From: an uncultured Gammaproteobacteria bacterium
GTDB lineage: Bacteria > Pseudomonadota > Gammaproteobacteria > Pseudomonadales > Pseudohongiellaceae
Direction: 5' to 3'
NCBI GenBank assembly: GCA_913060695.1
Contig: CAJXUA010000011.1
Location: forward strand, 1-64,000
DNA length: 64,000 nucleotides
Part shown: positions 1-8,446 of the stretch, in pieces
How positions within the stretch are numbered: the first letter of the stretch is position 1
Layout: each line of letters starts with the position of its first letter
Notes under the pieces: model-generated
The model's database searches: none
What the model was told of the DNA's origin: nothing
What the model saw: the letters and a program-made list of their open reading frames with translations, nothing else
Program-made: the position numbers and the translations under genes

Positions 1-432
1 CTTCCCAGCTCAGCAGCGGGAGAGATATTCGAACGTTAAGAGTTCGACCGAAAGCAAAGCTTTCGGCACCAAGCGCAAAGCGCGCAGCCCGCAGGGTTTT
101 CACAGCCCCAAGGCTGTGAAAAGTAATCTCTCCTGCACGGCAACGTATTCAGCACCGCAGCAGCGAGCTATTCCCAAATTCAAAGCATCTCCCCCCAGCA
201 ATGCCATCCCCAAATCCAATAGAATCTTCCCAGCTCAGCAGCGGGAGAGATATTCGAACGTTAAGAGTTCGACCGAAAGCGTCGCTTTCGGCACCAAGCG
301 CAAAGCGCGCAGCCCGCAGGGTTTTTACAGCCCAAAGGCTGTAAAAAGTAATCTCCCTTGCACGGCAACGTAATCAGCACCGCAGCAGCGTGCCATCCCC
401 AAACTTAAAGCATCCCCCCCCAGCAATGCCAT
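1..432. repeat. Two tandem copies of a ~225-bp hairpin-rich repeat
   Basis: A unit beginning CTTCCCAGCTCAGCAGCGGG starts at 1 and again at 226, giving a period of 225 bp. The second copy runs to about 432 and the array may continue left of the window. Each copy has three inverted repeats: TCGAAC/GTTCGA (29-47 and 254-272), CCGAAAGC/GCTTTCGG (48-66 and 273-291), and a longer stem around ACAGCC/GGCTGT (97-122 and 322-347). In the longest stem a C-to-T change on one arm is matched by G-to-A on the other, so pairing is kept. The loops differ freely. An 85-codon open frame crosses the repeat but looks incidental. The pattern suits a structured intergenic repeat (REP/BIME-like or RNA-forming) better than a gene. 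Its family is not recognised. Confidence 0.85.
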
Positions 433-443
433 CTTCAATCAAA

Positions 444-1145
444 CTACCGCTCTAAATTTCCCATCCCCTCCAAAAACCTTAAAACCGGATATTTCTCCTC
501 CCCTCGAAACAAGCCCTGGTTATACCCGCCTAAACTGAAGGTACCCGGAATGACGTGATTCAGAGTTAGGAAAACTAAGTACTCTTCATCAGGGAAAATC
601 GATACATCCTTTATAGCGCTAAACTGATGATTAGGTTCTACACCTACGCGTAAATAATTTTTCTCGAATGTCGCGACTAGTGCCTGCTCGAGCTCTTGTT
701 GTCTTCTTTCATACTCTAGGGCGTCTAAGGTTTGCGTTTCGAACGCCAATATTAGAGCATCTCTCTCTGCCATCAACGCCGTCCTACGCTCAACTTGTAA
801 GGACTCTCTGAAGTTTGTCGCTTCGCCACGACTTATACCCCAGTCCAAAAAGGGCAACATGTCGTTACCTACCCGTATAAGGATCGGCTCGTTATGATCT
901 CTAATCGTATTATCGACGAATATCTCGCTTGGCAAGAATTCGAGTTCCCACCAGTCGGAAGCTAAGCCTATGCCATTATCAGGCTCCATAGCCTCGGTGA
1001 TCACAAACTTGCCCGTTGCGACGATCGCGTAGGATTGTAGGTGCTGCAATCCGAGAGTATAGAAATCGATTTCTGGCTCTGGTTCAGCAGCATTCACATT
1101 GTGGAATAGCAGAACACCTGCAAGAAAAGCATGATGAATTTTCAT
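444..1145 (-). CDS. Secreted protein of unknown function
   Basis: The 233-residue product starts with a typical Sec signal peptide (MKIHHAF..., hydrophobic core, cleavage likely near VNA-AEP, residue ~19), so the mature protein should be periplasmic or released. GGAGG sits 4 nt before the ATG. The middle (about residues 115-160) is rich in Glu, Arg, Leu and Gln and looks like a helical or coiled segment. No catalytic motif or known family is recognised. It lies 26 bp downstream of the AHSA1-like gene on the same strand, so it may be the last gene of the ArsR unit. Its stop codon falls just after the tandem repeat. Confidence 0.75.
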   Translation of the reverse strand: MKIHHAFLAGVLLFHNVNAAEPEPEIDFYTLGLQHLQSYAIVATGKFVITEAMEPDNGIGLASDWWELEFLPSEIFVDNTIRDHNEPILIRVGNDMLPFLDWGISRGEATNFRESLQVERRTALMAERDALILAFETQTLDALEYERRQQELEQALVATFEKNYLRVGVEPNHQFSAIKDVSIFPDEEYLVFLTLNHVIPGTFSLGGYNQGLFRGEEKYPVLRFLEGMGNLER

Positions 1146-1171
1146 TGAGCCTCCGTTGCTTTGTACATTGC

Positions 1172-1606
1172 CTATTTCTCCACATACCCCAACAAAGACC
1201 GATTAATAATCCCATCCCACCCAGCCTCGAAATTATGCTTCGCCAGATCAGGGTTATCATTAGGGAAGGTATGCAGCCCCGAGTGGGTAAGCCGCAGCAA
1301 TGTCTTTTCCCCTTGTGGAACAAGCTCGAAGCTCACGAGTGAATCGCCTACATAGCCTTCATAGCGCCAGCTATAACTCAATTTCTCGCCAGGTACGACC
1401 TCTTTTACTTCGCACAAGTGCAGATATTGCCTCTCCGGGCTAGGCCCGCCGGCGAAGGTAAACTTAAAACCCACTTCTGCCTTGAACTCCGGCAGGTCAA
1501 AGTACCATTTCGTCATCTCGTCCCTGTCGGTTAAGGCGCGCCAAAGAGCGTCTGCGGAGGTGGAAAAGACGCGCTCTAGTATGATCGGTGCGTCGGGTTT
1601 GCTCAT
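1172..1606 (-). CDS. AHSA1/SRPBCC-family protein
   Basis: The 144-residue protein has the layout of the activator-of-Hsp90-ATPase-1-like (AHSA1) START-fold family: an N-terminal ERVFSTSADALWRALTD stretch, a central FEL strand and a C-terminal GWDGIINRSLLGYV helix. Members are small cytoplasmic proteins with a hydrophobic cavity, often of unknown ligand. The ATG overlaps the stop of the upstream ArsR gene by 4 bp (1603-1606), so the two are almost certainly translated together. ArsR plus AHSA1 is a recurrent pair in bacteria. What it binds here cannot be read from sequence. Confidence 0.88.
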   Translation of the reverse strand: MSKPDAPIILERVFSTSADALWRALTDRDEMTKWYFDLPEFKAEVGFKFTFAGGPSPERQYLHLCEVKEVVPGEKLSYSWRYEGYVGDSLVSFELVPQGEKTLLRLTHSGLHTFPNDNPDLAKHNFEAGWDGIINRSLLGYVEK

Positions 1607-1938
1607 GACTGACTCTCCTTATTATCGTTCCCGGGCGGTGCCTCAAGGTGTTGTGCTAGGGCGTCTAGCTTCTGGTTCCAGAAAATCTCATATTGCGTTA
1701 GCCAATCTTTTACTGGCTGTAGATTCTCTAGCTTGCTGGTGCAGAAGCGCTCGCGGCCCTGCTGGCGTATGTGCAAGATGTCACATTCGGCGAGTATCTT
1801 AATATGCTTAGATATCGCCGGCCTGCTAATCGAGAACTGTTCGGCGATTGCATTGAGGTTCATCGGCTTGGAGGCAAGCATGTGAATGATGGCCCTGCGC
1901 GTGGGGTCCGCGATGGCTTGGAATACGTCTCTTCGCAT
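1603..1938 (-). CDS. ArsR-family winged-helix transcriptional regulator
   Basis: A 111-residue protein matching the ArsR/SmtB winged-helix pattern: RRDVFQAIADPTRRAIIHML at the N-terminus, then a recognition helix region SISRPAISKHIKIL around residues 36-49 and a wing. No Cys-x-Cys metal-sensing motif of the classic ArsR or SmtB sensors is visible, which fits the non-metal subgroup paired with AHSA1 proteins. AAGGA lies 6 nt before the ATG. It probably represses its own two- or three-gene unit (inference from context). Confidence 0.9.
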   Translation of the reverse strand: MRRDVFQAIADPTRRAIIHMLASKPMNLNAIAEQFSISRPAISKHIKILAECDILHIRQQGRERFCTSKLENLQPVKDWLTQYEIFWNQKLDALAQHLEAPPGNDNKESQS

Positions 1939-2148
1939 TGCGAATCCTTATTATGTAATCGAATGGTTACAAATATAGTTCGAGCATTTGTTAGATGCAA
2001 GTGCAGAAACGATAGAACGGTCTTTAGCGGCGCGGAAGCAAGCTTCTGATTTACGGCTAAGGGCGTTATAGTAGCTCAATCTTAGGGGTGCTTTTCACGA
2101 AGTGCTTCGGGCTAAAACAACTACAATATCTTCCTTTCGGAGACCTTT

Positions 2149-2718
2149 ATGAACGTATTTGCTCGCACGCTTACTGCTCTTGGCCTAGGCCTAACTCTTG
2201 CTGCCGGGGCGCTTGCCGCGGACATGGAAGACACCATTACTGTTAGCAGCACTGCATTCGATATGCATGCAATGGTGCCTTTGGCGAACTCTGCCTATGG
2301 TGATAACGTGTCGCCACAGCTGTCCTGGAGCGATCTTCCCGAAGGTACAGTACAACTAGCCCTAGTGATGGATGACCCTGTAGTGCCAATGCCACAGCCC
2401 TTCGTGCATTGGGTGGCTTACAATATTCCTGCGGCAGCGGGCCAATTGCCAGGTTCGCTTAGCAAAGAGCCTATGGTGACAGGGGTTGCTGGTCTAGAGG
2501 GCATGGTGAATGGCTTGAACGGTATTCGTCAGGCTGGTTATTTCGGACCGCGCCCCCCAGTCGACGGCAAGCTACACGCCTATCATTTCCGCATCTATGC
2601 CTTGGATGCCGCACTAAATCTGCCTGAAGGCCTCAACAAAGAGACTCTGCTAGAGGCGATTGACGGCCACATATTGGGCACTGGCATGTTGATGGGACAC
2701 TACGAGCAGAAAGAATAA
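2149..2718 (+). CDS. Exported YbhB/YbcL-like (PEBP, Raf-kinase-inhibitor-like) protein
   Basis: The 189-residue protein has a Sec signal peptide (cleavage near ALAADM, residue ~24) followed by a phosphatidylethanolamine-binding-protein domain. Recognisable elements are NVSPQLSWSDLPEG, LVMDDPVVP (the conserved D-x-D-P ligand-pocket strand), FVHWVAYNIP and YFGPRPPVDGKLHAYHFRIYALD (in parts). The bacterial members YbhB/YbcL are about 160-185 residues, so the length is normal. Their function is poorly defined. GGAG lies shortly before the ATG. The next gene starts 15 bp downstream on the same strand, suggesting a two-gene unit of exported proteins. Confidence 0.9.
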   Translation: MNVFARTLTALGLGLTLAAGALAADMEDTITVSSTAFDMHAMVPLANSAYGDNVSPQLSWSDLPEGTVQLALVMDDPVVPMPQPFVHWVAYNIPAAAGQLPGSLSKEPMVTGVAGLEGMVNGLNGIRQAGYFGPRPPVDGKLHAYHFRIYALDAALNLPEGLNKETLLEAIDGHILGTGMLMGHYEQKE

Positions 2719-2733
2719 GAGAAGAGCAGCCTT

Positions 2734-4035
2734 ATGAAACTCCTACAGACGGTTTTACTCGTGATGACAGTTTCAACTAGCGCCTTTGCGCAGACTAATC
2801 GAATCGACATCATTCGCCATGACGCGCCGGAGCTCAGTCAGTTCGGTGCATTCGATATTGGCGTGCGAACCCTTGACCTAGTTGCAACTCAGAGCGTGGA
2901 TGTCATCAACTCGGTAGCGGGGGAGGTCACTAATTATTATGACCGGCCCCTTACGGTTGAGCTTTGGTATCCCGCTACTCTCAACGCAGGACAGAGTCCC
3001 GGCGGTGAATACAGCGCGGAAACGCGTAATCTCGAGATAATTGCGACCCTGCATGGCAAGGCCGTTCGAGATGCTGCGCCGAATACGTTGGAGGGGCCTT
3101 ACCCTCTGGTCATCATCTCTCATGGCTATCCGGGTAATCGATTCCTGTTAAGTCATATTGGCGAGAACCTAGCCAGTAAAGGCTATGTCGTTGCCTCTAT
3201 CGACCATACGGACAGTACATATCGTCGGCAGGAACCAATCGCCAGCACACTCTATAATCGTCCACTAGATCAACGCTTCGTGTTAAACAGTATTGCGGAC
3301 ATGAACGACGACAGTGGGAGTTTTCTCTCTGGCATTGTCGATGCAGACAATACGGGCCTGATCGGTTTCTCTATGGGTGGCTATGGGCTCCTAAACAATG
3401 TTGGGGCCTCTTTCAACACTGCGATGATCGATGCGGCGATCTCCCCGCCCAACGAATTACTCGCAGACCACACGCTGCAGAATCGCAACTATCGGCGCAA
3501 TCTAGACCCGCGCATCAAGGCCGCGGTGGCTATCGCCCCTTGGGGTATGAACAGTAACTTCTTCACGCCTCAGACTCTAGAAGGCGTGCAGACGCCCACT
3601 TTGTTTGTTGCAGGAGATGTTGATGTAACTGCCGGCTATGAGAATGGCACTCGGGCGATCTTCGAGAACACGGTAAACGCGGATCGCTATCTGCTAACCT
3701 TTATCAACGGTGGACATAGCGTTGCCGCGCCTATCCCGATGCCTGTGGAGATACTAGATGACCCGGAGCTCAACGGAGCGGGACATTATGTAGACCCCGT
3801 TTGGGATGCGGTGCGTTCGAATAATATCCTCGACCATTTCGCGACGGTATTCTTAGATATGCATTTAAAAGGCATGTCCGAGCGTGCTGCCTATCTAGAC
3901 CTGATTCCTAATGGCAATGACGGCGTCTATGCGATGAATGGCGAGACGGCTGGGCCGACACATACCTACTGGAAAGGCTTCGGACGCGGCCGCGCGGTCG
4001 GGCTACGTTTCGAGCATAAAGCCAAGGGCGAATAA
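2734..4035 (+). CDS. Exported alpha/beta hydrolase (dienelactone/PAF-acetylhydrolase-like)
   Basis: A 433-residue serine hydrolase with a signal peptide (cleavage near AFAQT, residue ~20), so it acts outside the cytoplasm. The fold signatures are clear: the oxyanion strand LVIISHGYPGNRF, the nucleophile elbow GFSMGGYG (Ser in the middle), a late Asp in FVAGDVDV and the catalytic His in NGGHSVAAP. The layout resembles the platelet-activating-factor acetylhydrolase/dienelactone hydrolase group, which cleaves ester or lactone bonds. The substrate cannot be assigned. It follows the PEBP-like gene by 15 bp and ends in a convergent hairpin against glyA. Confidence 0.88.
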   Translation: MKLLQTVLLVMTVSTSAFAQTNRIDIIRHDAPELSQFGAFDIGVRTLDLVATQSVDVINSVAGEVTNYYDRPLTVELWYPATLNAGQSPGGEYSAETRNLEIIATLHGKAVRDAAPNTLEGPYPLVIISHGYPGNRFLLSHIGENLASKGYVVASIDHTDSTYRRQEPIASTLYNRPLDQRFVLNSIADMNDDSGSFLSGIVDADNTGLIGFSMGGYGLLNNVGASFNTAMIDAAISPPNELLADHTLQNRNYRRNLDPRIKAAVAIAPWGMNSNFFTPQTLEGVQTPTLFVAGDVDVTAGYENGTRAIFENTVNADRYLLTFINGGHSVAAPIPMPVEILDDPELNGAGHYVDPVWDAVRSNNILDHFATVFLDMHLKGMSERAAYLDLIPNGNDGVYAMNGETAGPTHTYWKGFGRGRAVGLRFEHKAKGE

Positions 4036-4041
4036 GAGTGC

Positions 4042-4076
4042 AGGGCGAGGCTGGATACCACTCCAGCCCCGCCCTT
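4042..4076. terminator. Hairpin between convergent genes (hydrolase and glyA)
   Basis: AGGGCGAGGCTGGA pairs with TCCAGCCCCGCCCT around a 6-nt loop with one mismatch. It lies between the two convergent stop codons (4035 and 4080). The following T-run is only three bases, so it is a moderate rho-independent terminator candidate. Confidence 0.6.
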
Positions 4077-4079
4077 TGC

Positions 4080-5333
4080 TCATTTGTACACGGGGAATTC
4101 TAGGCAAAGCGTCTTAATGCGCTTACGCACGCTCTCTATGGTCGCCTCGTTTTCGATATCCGCTAGCACCTCGCAGATACACTCCACGAGCATCACCACC
4201 TCCTTCTCCCTCATGCCGCGCGTTGTAACAGCGGGCGAGCCGATTCTAAGTCCGCTGGTCACAAACGGGGGGCGAGGATCATTGGGTACTGCGTTCTTGT
4301 TCACGGTAATATTGGCTCGGCCCAACGCTGCGTCGGCGTCTTTGCCCGTTATGCCTTGCTTGACCAGGCTTAGTAGAAATAAATGGTTTTCTGTGCCGCC
4401 AGAGACTACTTCATAGCCCTTGTCTATGAAGGTCGTCGCCATCGCCTGCGCATTTTTAACCACCTGTTCTTGATAGCGCTTAAACTCCTCTGACATCGCC
4501 TCCTTAAAGCAGACCGCTTTAGCTGCAATGACATGCATGAGGGGGCCGCCTTGGCTCTCGGGAAATACCGCAAAATTAAGTTTTTTCTCGATCTCTGGGT
4601 TTGCGCGAGCGAGTATGATTCCGCCTCTTGGTCCTCTCAATGTCTTGTGGGTCGTGGTCGTTGTGATGTCCGCGATATTGACAGGGCTGGGGTAAACTCC
4701 GGCCGCTACTAGGCCAGCGACATGTGCCATGTCAACCACAAACCATGCGCCTACACTATCGGCGATCTCGCGGAAGCGCTGCCAGTCGACGATCTTAGAA
4801 TATGCAGAGAAGCCCGCCACAATCACCTTAGGTTTGTGCTCCTTCGCCAGCGCCTCCACTTGAGCATAATCGATCTCGCCAGTGGCCTGGTCCAGTCCAT
4901 ACTGTATCGACTTGTAGATGCGCCCAGAGAAGCTTACAGACGCGCCATGGGTTAGGTGCCCGCCATCGGCTAGGCTCATGCCGAGCATAGTATCACCCGG
5001 TTTCATAAGTGCCATATAGACGGCCGCATTGGCTTGCGAACCGGAGTGTGGTTGCACATTTGCGTAGTCAGCCTTGAATAGCGCCTTCGCGCGATCTATG
5101 GCGAGTTGTTCGACTTTGTCGACGAATTCGCAGCCGCCGTAGTAACGTTTACCAGGATAGCCTTCGGCATATTTATTGGTGAGTGCGGAGCCCTGTGCTT
5201 CCATTACTAGCGGACTAGTATAGTTCTCCGAGGCTATCAATTCGATGTGTGTTTCCTGTCGCTGCGTTTCTTCTAACATGCTGTCGTTGAGCTCGGAGTC
5301 GAACTCCGCCAACTTAAGGCTTTTGTAAAACAT
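4080..5333 (-). CDS. glyA: Serine hydroxymethyltransferase
   Basis: GlyA is the cytoplasmic PLP enzyme that interconverts serine and glycine while loading tetrahydrofolate with a one-carbon unit. Family blocks present include [38 protein letters not shown] and the PLP site [15 protein letters not shown] with the Schiff-base Lys at residue 230. The open frame extends 32 codons further upstream, but the ATG at 5333 has GGGAG 5-9 nt before it and gives 417 residues, equal to E. coli GlyA. Serine and glycine genes recur in the window (sdaA, gcvT, gcvH, AGCS symporter), although not in one operon with glyA. Confidence 0.97.
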   Translation of the reverse strand: MFYKSLKLAEFDSELNDSMLEETQRQETHIELIASENYTSPLVMEAQGSALTNKYAEGYPGKRYYGGCEFVDKVEQLAIDRAKALFKADYANVQPHSGSQANAAVYMALMKPGDTMLGMSLADGGHLTHGASVSFSGRIYKSIQYGLDQATGEIDYAQVEALAKEHKPKVIVAGFSAYSKIVDWQRFREIADSVGAWFVVDMAHVAGLVAAGVYPSPVNIADITTTTTHKTLRGPRGGIILARANPEIEKKLNFAVFPESQGGPLMHVIAAKAVCFKEAMSEEFKRYQEQVVKNAQAMATTFIDKGYEVVSGGTENHLFLLSLVKQGITGKDADAALGRANITVNKNAVPNDPRPPFVTSGLRIGSPAVTTRGMREKEVVMLVECICEVLADIENEATIESVRKRIKTLCLEFPVYK

Positions 5334-5909
5334 CCAAGTCTCCCACTTTAAGTTTCTAGACGATAAATTGAATTTTATGCGAGCTGAACGCGATGCCTTG
5401 CGCGATACCCGGAAAGGAAAGGCGAACAATCTCCCATAGTTTTGTTCGAAGTGTCAACGCCAAAAAAGCGCTTAGATCGCCAGAATAGCGGGGCTCTGAA
5501 TTCCGCTCTAGAAGCGTGCAGAAAGTACTGAAGTGCTTCGGTTTAGGGCGCGCTCCCAAAGAGTGCGCGACCGATATCGGATGAGCGAAAATGGTTCAAG
5601 TTTTAGAGTGGGTAGAGTTTTTTTTCGTTTTATTCAAGCTAGATAGAAAACTAAAAATTCTCTGTACTCTGAAGAAATTGCCTTTCTTAAACAGTCCCTT
5701 AGCAATGCTTTTAGAGTTTTGCGGTGCAGGCAAAAGAGCAATTTATTTTCGCCAAATTCTTTCTGGTACGCAAAATGCACCACGCTTTGCGACAAGAAGG
5801 CTGCGAGAAAGGATCAACAAGTTATCAACCCGTTTACGAAAGGGTAGAGAGTCTGCACTGCCTCGCGGTCGATATCCATTTTCAAAGGCGCCTGTCTCAG
5901 GAGTAAAGC
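5334..5909. other. 576-bp gap upstream of glyA and the M20-like lipoprotein gene
   Basis: This divergent interval must hold promoters for glyA (leftward) and the lipoprotein gene (rightward). A TTGACA hexamer lies on the minus strand at 5452-5457, but no convincing -10 at the proper distance was found. Open frames inside have no recognisable protein features and were left out. No riboswitch core was recognised by eye. Confidence 0.5.
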
Positions 5910-7592
5910 GTGGCTAATATGACTAAGTTCAAATTTCGACCTTTAGCACTACCGTTTTTTATCAGCACTATAGCCATGCTCGCTGCTTGCAGCGGTGAGT
6001 CAACAACGAGCTCAACGGCGCCAATGCCAGCCGCTGCTGCGGCTCCGGCGCCAAGCCCCGCTAGCACGGCGCTCGGCATTCGCCCGACCGGTGACGAGAC
6101 CGTTGCGATAGACATGAGCACTATCCATAACGACGAGTTGAAGGAGATTTTTGACTACATCGATAGCAATATCGATGAGCATGTCGAGAATCTGCAGCGT
6201 TGGATACAACAGCCAAGCGTCTCCAATACAGGCGAGGGAATTCAAGAGTCCGCATACATGGTTAAAGGTTTCTTCGACCAACTCGGTTGTCAGACTACCA
6301 ACGTATATGACGTCGGCATTACGGAGTGGGGACAGCAGGGTAATCCTGTGGTTTATGCCGATTGCGACGAAGGCGCTGAGAAGACACTGGTGATTTATTG
6401 GATGTACGACACCATGCCGATCACCCAACCAGACTTGTGGAAATCGCCTCCCTTCGCGGCCAATCTCATCGAGCAGGCGCCCTATGCAAAAGTATTGTTA
6501 GGTCGTGGCGCTAGTAACTCCAAGGGCCCGCAGATGACACAGCTCAATGCGCTGATGTCCATTAAAGCGGTCACGGGTAAGTTACCGGTCAACCTAATCT
6601 TTGTGGCCGAAGGCGACGAGGAGAGAATGTCCACCGGTTATCGGAAATTCGTCCGAGAGAATCCAGAGTTGTTTGCGAAAGCTGATGCGATGTACCGCTT
6701 CGGTAGTCAGGGCAGTTTCGGTGGCGGCTCCGAGGGCAGCGTCTTCGTAGAGCTAATCACCAGCGGCGAGTCCTGGGGACGCGGTCCGAACTACAGCAAT
6801 ATTCACGGCGGCAATAAGCGTTCGGTAGATGCACCGGCTTGGCGTCACATCCAGATGTTATCCACTCTCGTGGATGAGACTGGGAACCGTGTGATGTTCG
6901 AAGGCTTCTACGACAATATCGAGGAGTTGAGCGAGCCTGAGCTAGCAAAGCTGCGCGAGATGGCCGAGAACATCGACCTCGAAGTGGCTGCGCGCAACCT
7001 CGGCGTAGAACGCTTTATTGCGGATGACCCACTTACCTTTATCACCATGGCGCGTTACGGGCAGTCGATGAACCTCGACGGTATCTGGGGCGGCAATATG
7101 TTCGAAGGCGGCTCTGGCGCGATTCTGCCCAACCGTATCGTCTCCAAGCACAACTTCCGTTACGTGCCCTTTCAAGACGGCATGGATATCGTCAATAAGC
7201 TGCGCATACACCTAGACAAGTTCGGCTACGAAGATGTTGAGATCAATGTAGTGGGCGATGTGCCATGGGCGAAGATGTCATATGACAACGATATTGCCCG
7301 TGCAGCGATGACGATGTTCGACACTTTTGGAGTGGCTTACAACGATCCAATCAAAGAGATGGAATCGATGTTGGGCGGTTATTGGCCCGCGTATCTGTTT
7401 GCCGGTGACGTGATGGACATTCCTATTGTGAGTGGTCAGGTAGGTTCAGGTGGAAACGCACACGCCGCTAACGAGTACTTTGTGATCGAGGGCGCTGGCA
7501 ACACATATGGCATGGCCGGTGGCGAAAAATCTGTAGCGACAGTGCTATACAACTACGCTGGCTTGAACGAGGCGCCGGCGTCGTCGGATTAA
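5910..7592 (+). CDS. M20-family metallopeptidase-like lipoprotein with altered metal site
   Basis: A 560-residue protein with a lipoprotein signal (lipobox LAAC, Cys27). GTG at 5910 is chosen because AGGAG lies 6 nt before it; an in-frame ATG follows at 5919. The body resembles the carnosinase-like M20 dipeptidases, with a lid/dimerisation domain (residues ~275-400, including VDAPAWRHIQMLSTL and FEGFYDNIEELSEPE). The metal site is unusual. The usual Y-G-H-x-D-V-x-P is YWMYDTMP, so the His ligand is Met165 (Asp167 kept). The usual GRGxxDDKG is GRGASNSKG, so the bridging Asp is Asn203. The third-ligand Asp is not evident in AMYRFGSQGS. Glu237-Glu238 and the last His (NAHAANE, His518) remain. 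It may be a non-catalytic binding lipoprotein or use a rearranged site. Confidence 0.85.
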   Translation: MANMTKFKFRPLALPFFISTIAMLAACSGESTTSSTAPMPAAAAAPAPSPASTALGIRPTGDETVAIDMSTIHNDELKEIFDYIDSNIDEHVENLQRWIQQPSVSNTGEGIQESAYMVKGFFDQLGCQTTNVYDVGITEWGQQGNPVVYADCDEGAEKTLVIYWMYDTMPITQPDLWKSPPFAANLIEQAPYAKVLLGRGASNSKGPQMTQLNALMSIKAVTGKLPVNLIFVAEGDEERMSTGYRKFVRENPELFAKADAMYRFGSQGSFGGGSEGSVFVELITSGESWGRGPNYSNIHGGNKRSVDAPAWRHIQMLSTLVDETGNRVMFEGFYDNIEELSEPELAKLREMAENIDLEVAARNLGVERFIADDPLTFITMARYGQSMNLDGIWGGNMFEGGSGAILPNRIVSKHNFRYVPFQDGMDIVNKLRIHLDKFGYEDVEINVVGDVPWAKMSYDNDIARAAMTMFDTFGVAYNDPIKEMESMLGGYWPAYLFAGDVMDIPIVSGQVGSGGNAHAANEYFVIEGAGNTYGMAGGEKSVATVLYNYAGLNEAPASSD

Positions 7593-7685
7593 TCGATACG
7601 CAAACTGTTCACAGCCCGTTCGCTTAGTTTTTCTAGGCGGCCGGGTTGCCGACTCGATCAGTACTTTGTTTATAGGAAGCAAGAT

Positions 7686-8438
7686 ATGTCAGTGATTTCA
7701 CTTCAAGGCATCAAAAAGATTTATCACTTAGGCGATAACACCGTTCATGCGCTTCGTGGAGTTTCGCTCGATATCGAGGAAGGCGAGTTTGTCGCCATTA
7801 CTGGGCCATCTGGTTCGGGAAAGTCGACGATGATGCATATCCTCGGTTGTCTGGATAGTCCGACGGAGGGCAGTTACCTGCTCAATGGCAAGAATGTATC
7901 GAACCTGCCACGCCAGGAGCTCGCCGATATTCGCAATCGCATGATCGGTTTTGTATTCCAAGGCTTTAATCTTCTGCCGCGTACCACAGCGGTCGAAAAC
8001 GTCGAGTTGCCATTGCTGTATACGCGACCGGTGATGAGCAATGCAGAACGTAACAAGCGCGCAGTTGAGGCGCTTACTGCGATGGGCTTGGCCGATCGAC
8101 TGGATCACCATCCTAGCCAACTCTCTGGTGGTCAGCAGCAACGCGTGGCGATCGCTCGGGCGCTAGTCAATAAGCCAGCGTTGATCTTAGCCGATGAGCC
8201 TACCGGTAACCTCGACTCCAAGACGAGCATCGAAGTGATGCGACTGTTGCAGGAACTTCGTGAGAAGCAGGGCATCACCATTGTCTTGATTACCCACGAG
8301 CCGGAGATCGCGGCGTATGGAACTCGCATTATTTCCGTGCGCGATGGCGTGATTATCAGTGACGAGAAGAACACTCCCCGCAATCCGGAAGAAGACTTAG
8401 CAGCGGTTGCCCCTATTGCGGCCGCGAGCGGTTACTAG
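7686..8438 (+). CDS. ABC transporter ATP-binding protein, MacB/LolD type
   Basis: A 250-residue cytoplasmic ATPase with Walker A GPSGSGKST (40-48), Q-loop VFQGFNLLPR (90-99), signature LSGGQQQRVAIARAL (146-160), Walker B LILADEPTG and H-loop His204. The sequence around NLLPRTTAVENVELPL places it with the MacB/LolD/FtsE-like ATPases that drive FtsX-type permeases by mechanotransmission rather than transporting through the membrane themselves. It leads a tightly spaced run: permease 1 starts 8 bp later, and two more permeases follow with no further ATPase, so it probably serves all three. Confidence 0.95.
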   Translation: MSVISLQGIKKIYHLGDNTVHALRGVSLDIEEGEFVAITGPSGSGKSTMMHILGCLDSPTEGSYLLNGKNVSNLPRQELADIRNRMIGFVFQGFNLLPRTTAVENVELPLLYTRPVMSNAERNKRAVEALTAMGLADRLDHHPSQLSGGQQQRVAIARALVNKPALILADEPTGNLDSKTSIEVMRLLQELREKQGITIVLITHEPEIAAYGTRIISVRDGVIISDEKNTPRNPEEDLAAVAPIAAASGY

Positions 8439-8446
8439 GAGAGAAC

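Noticed and set aside
116-373. 85-codon open frame inside the tandem repeat
   Set aside because: It spans both repeat copies and their hairpins, has low-complexity composition and no ribosome site.
5591-5917. 108-codon open frame before the M20-like gene
   Set aside because: No ribosome site, atypical composition and overlap with the real gene start.
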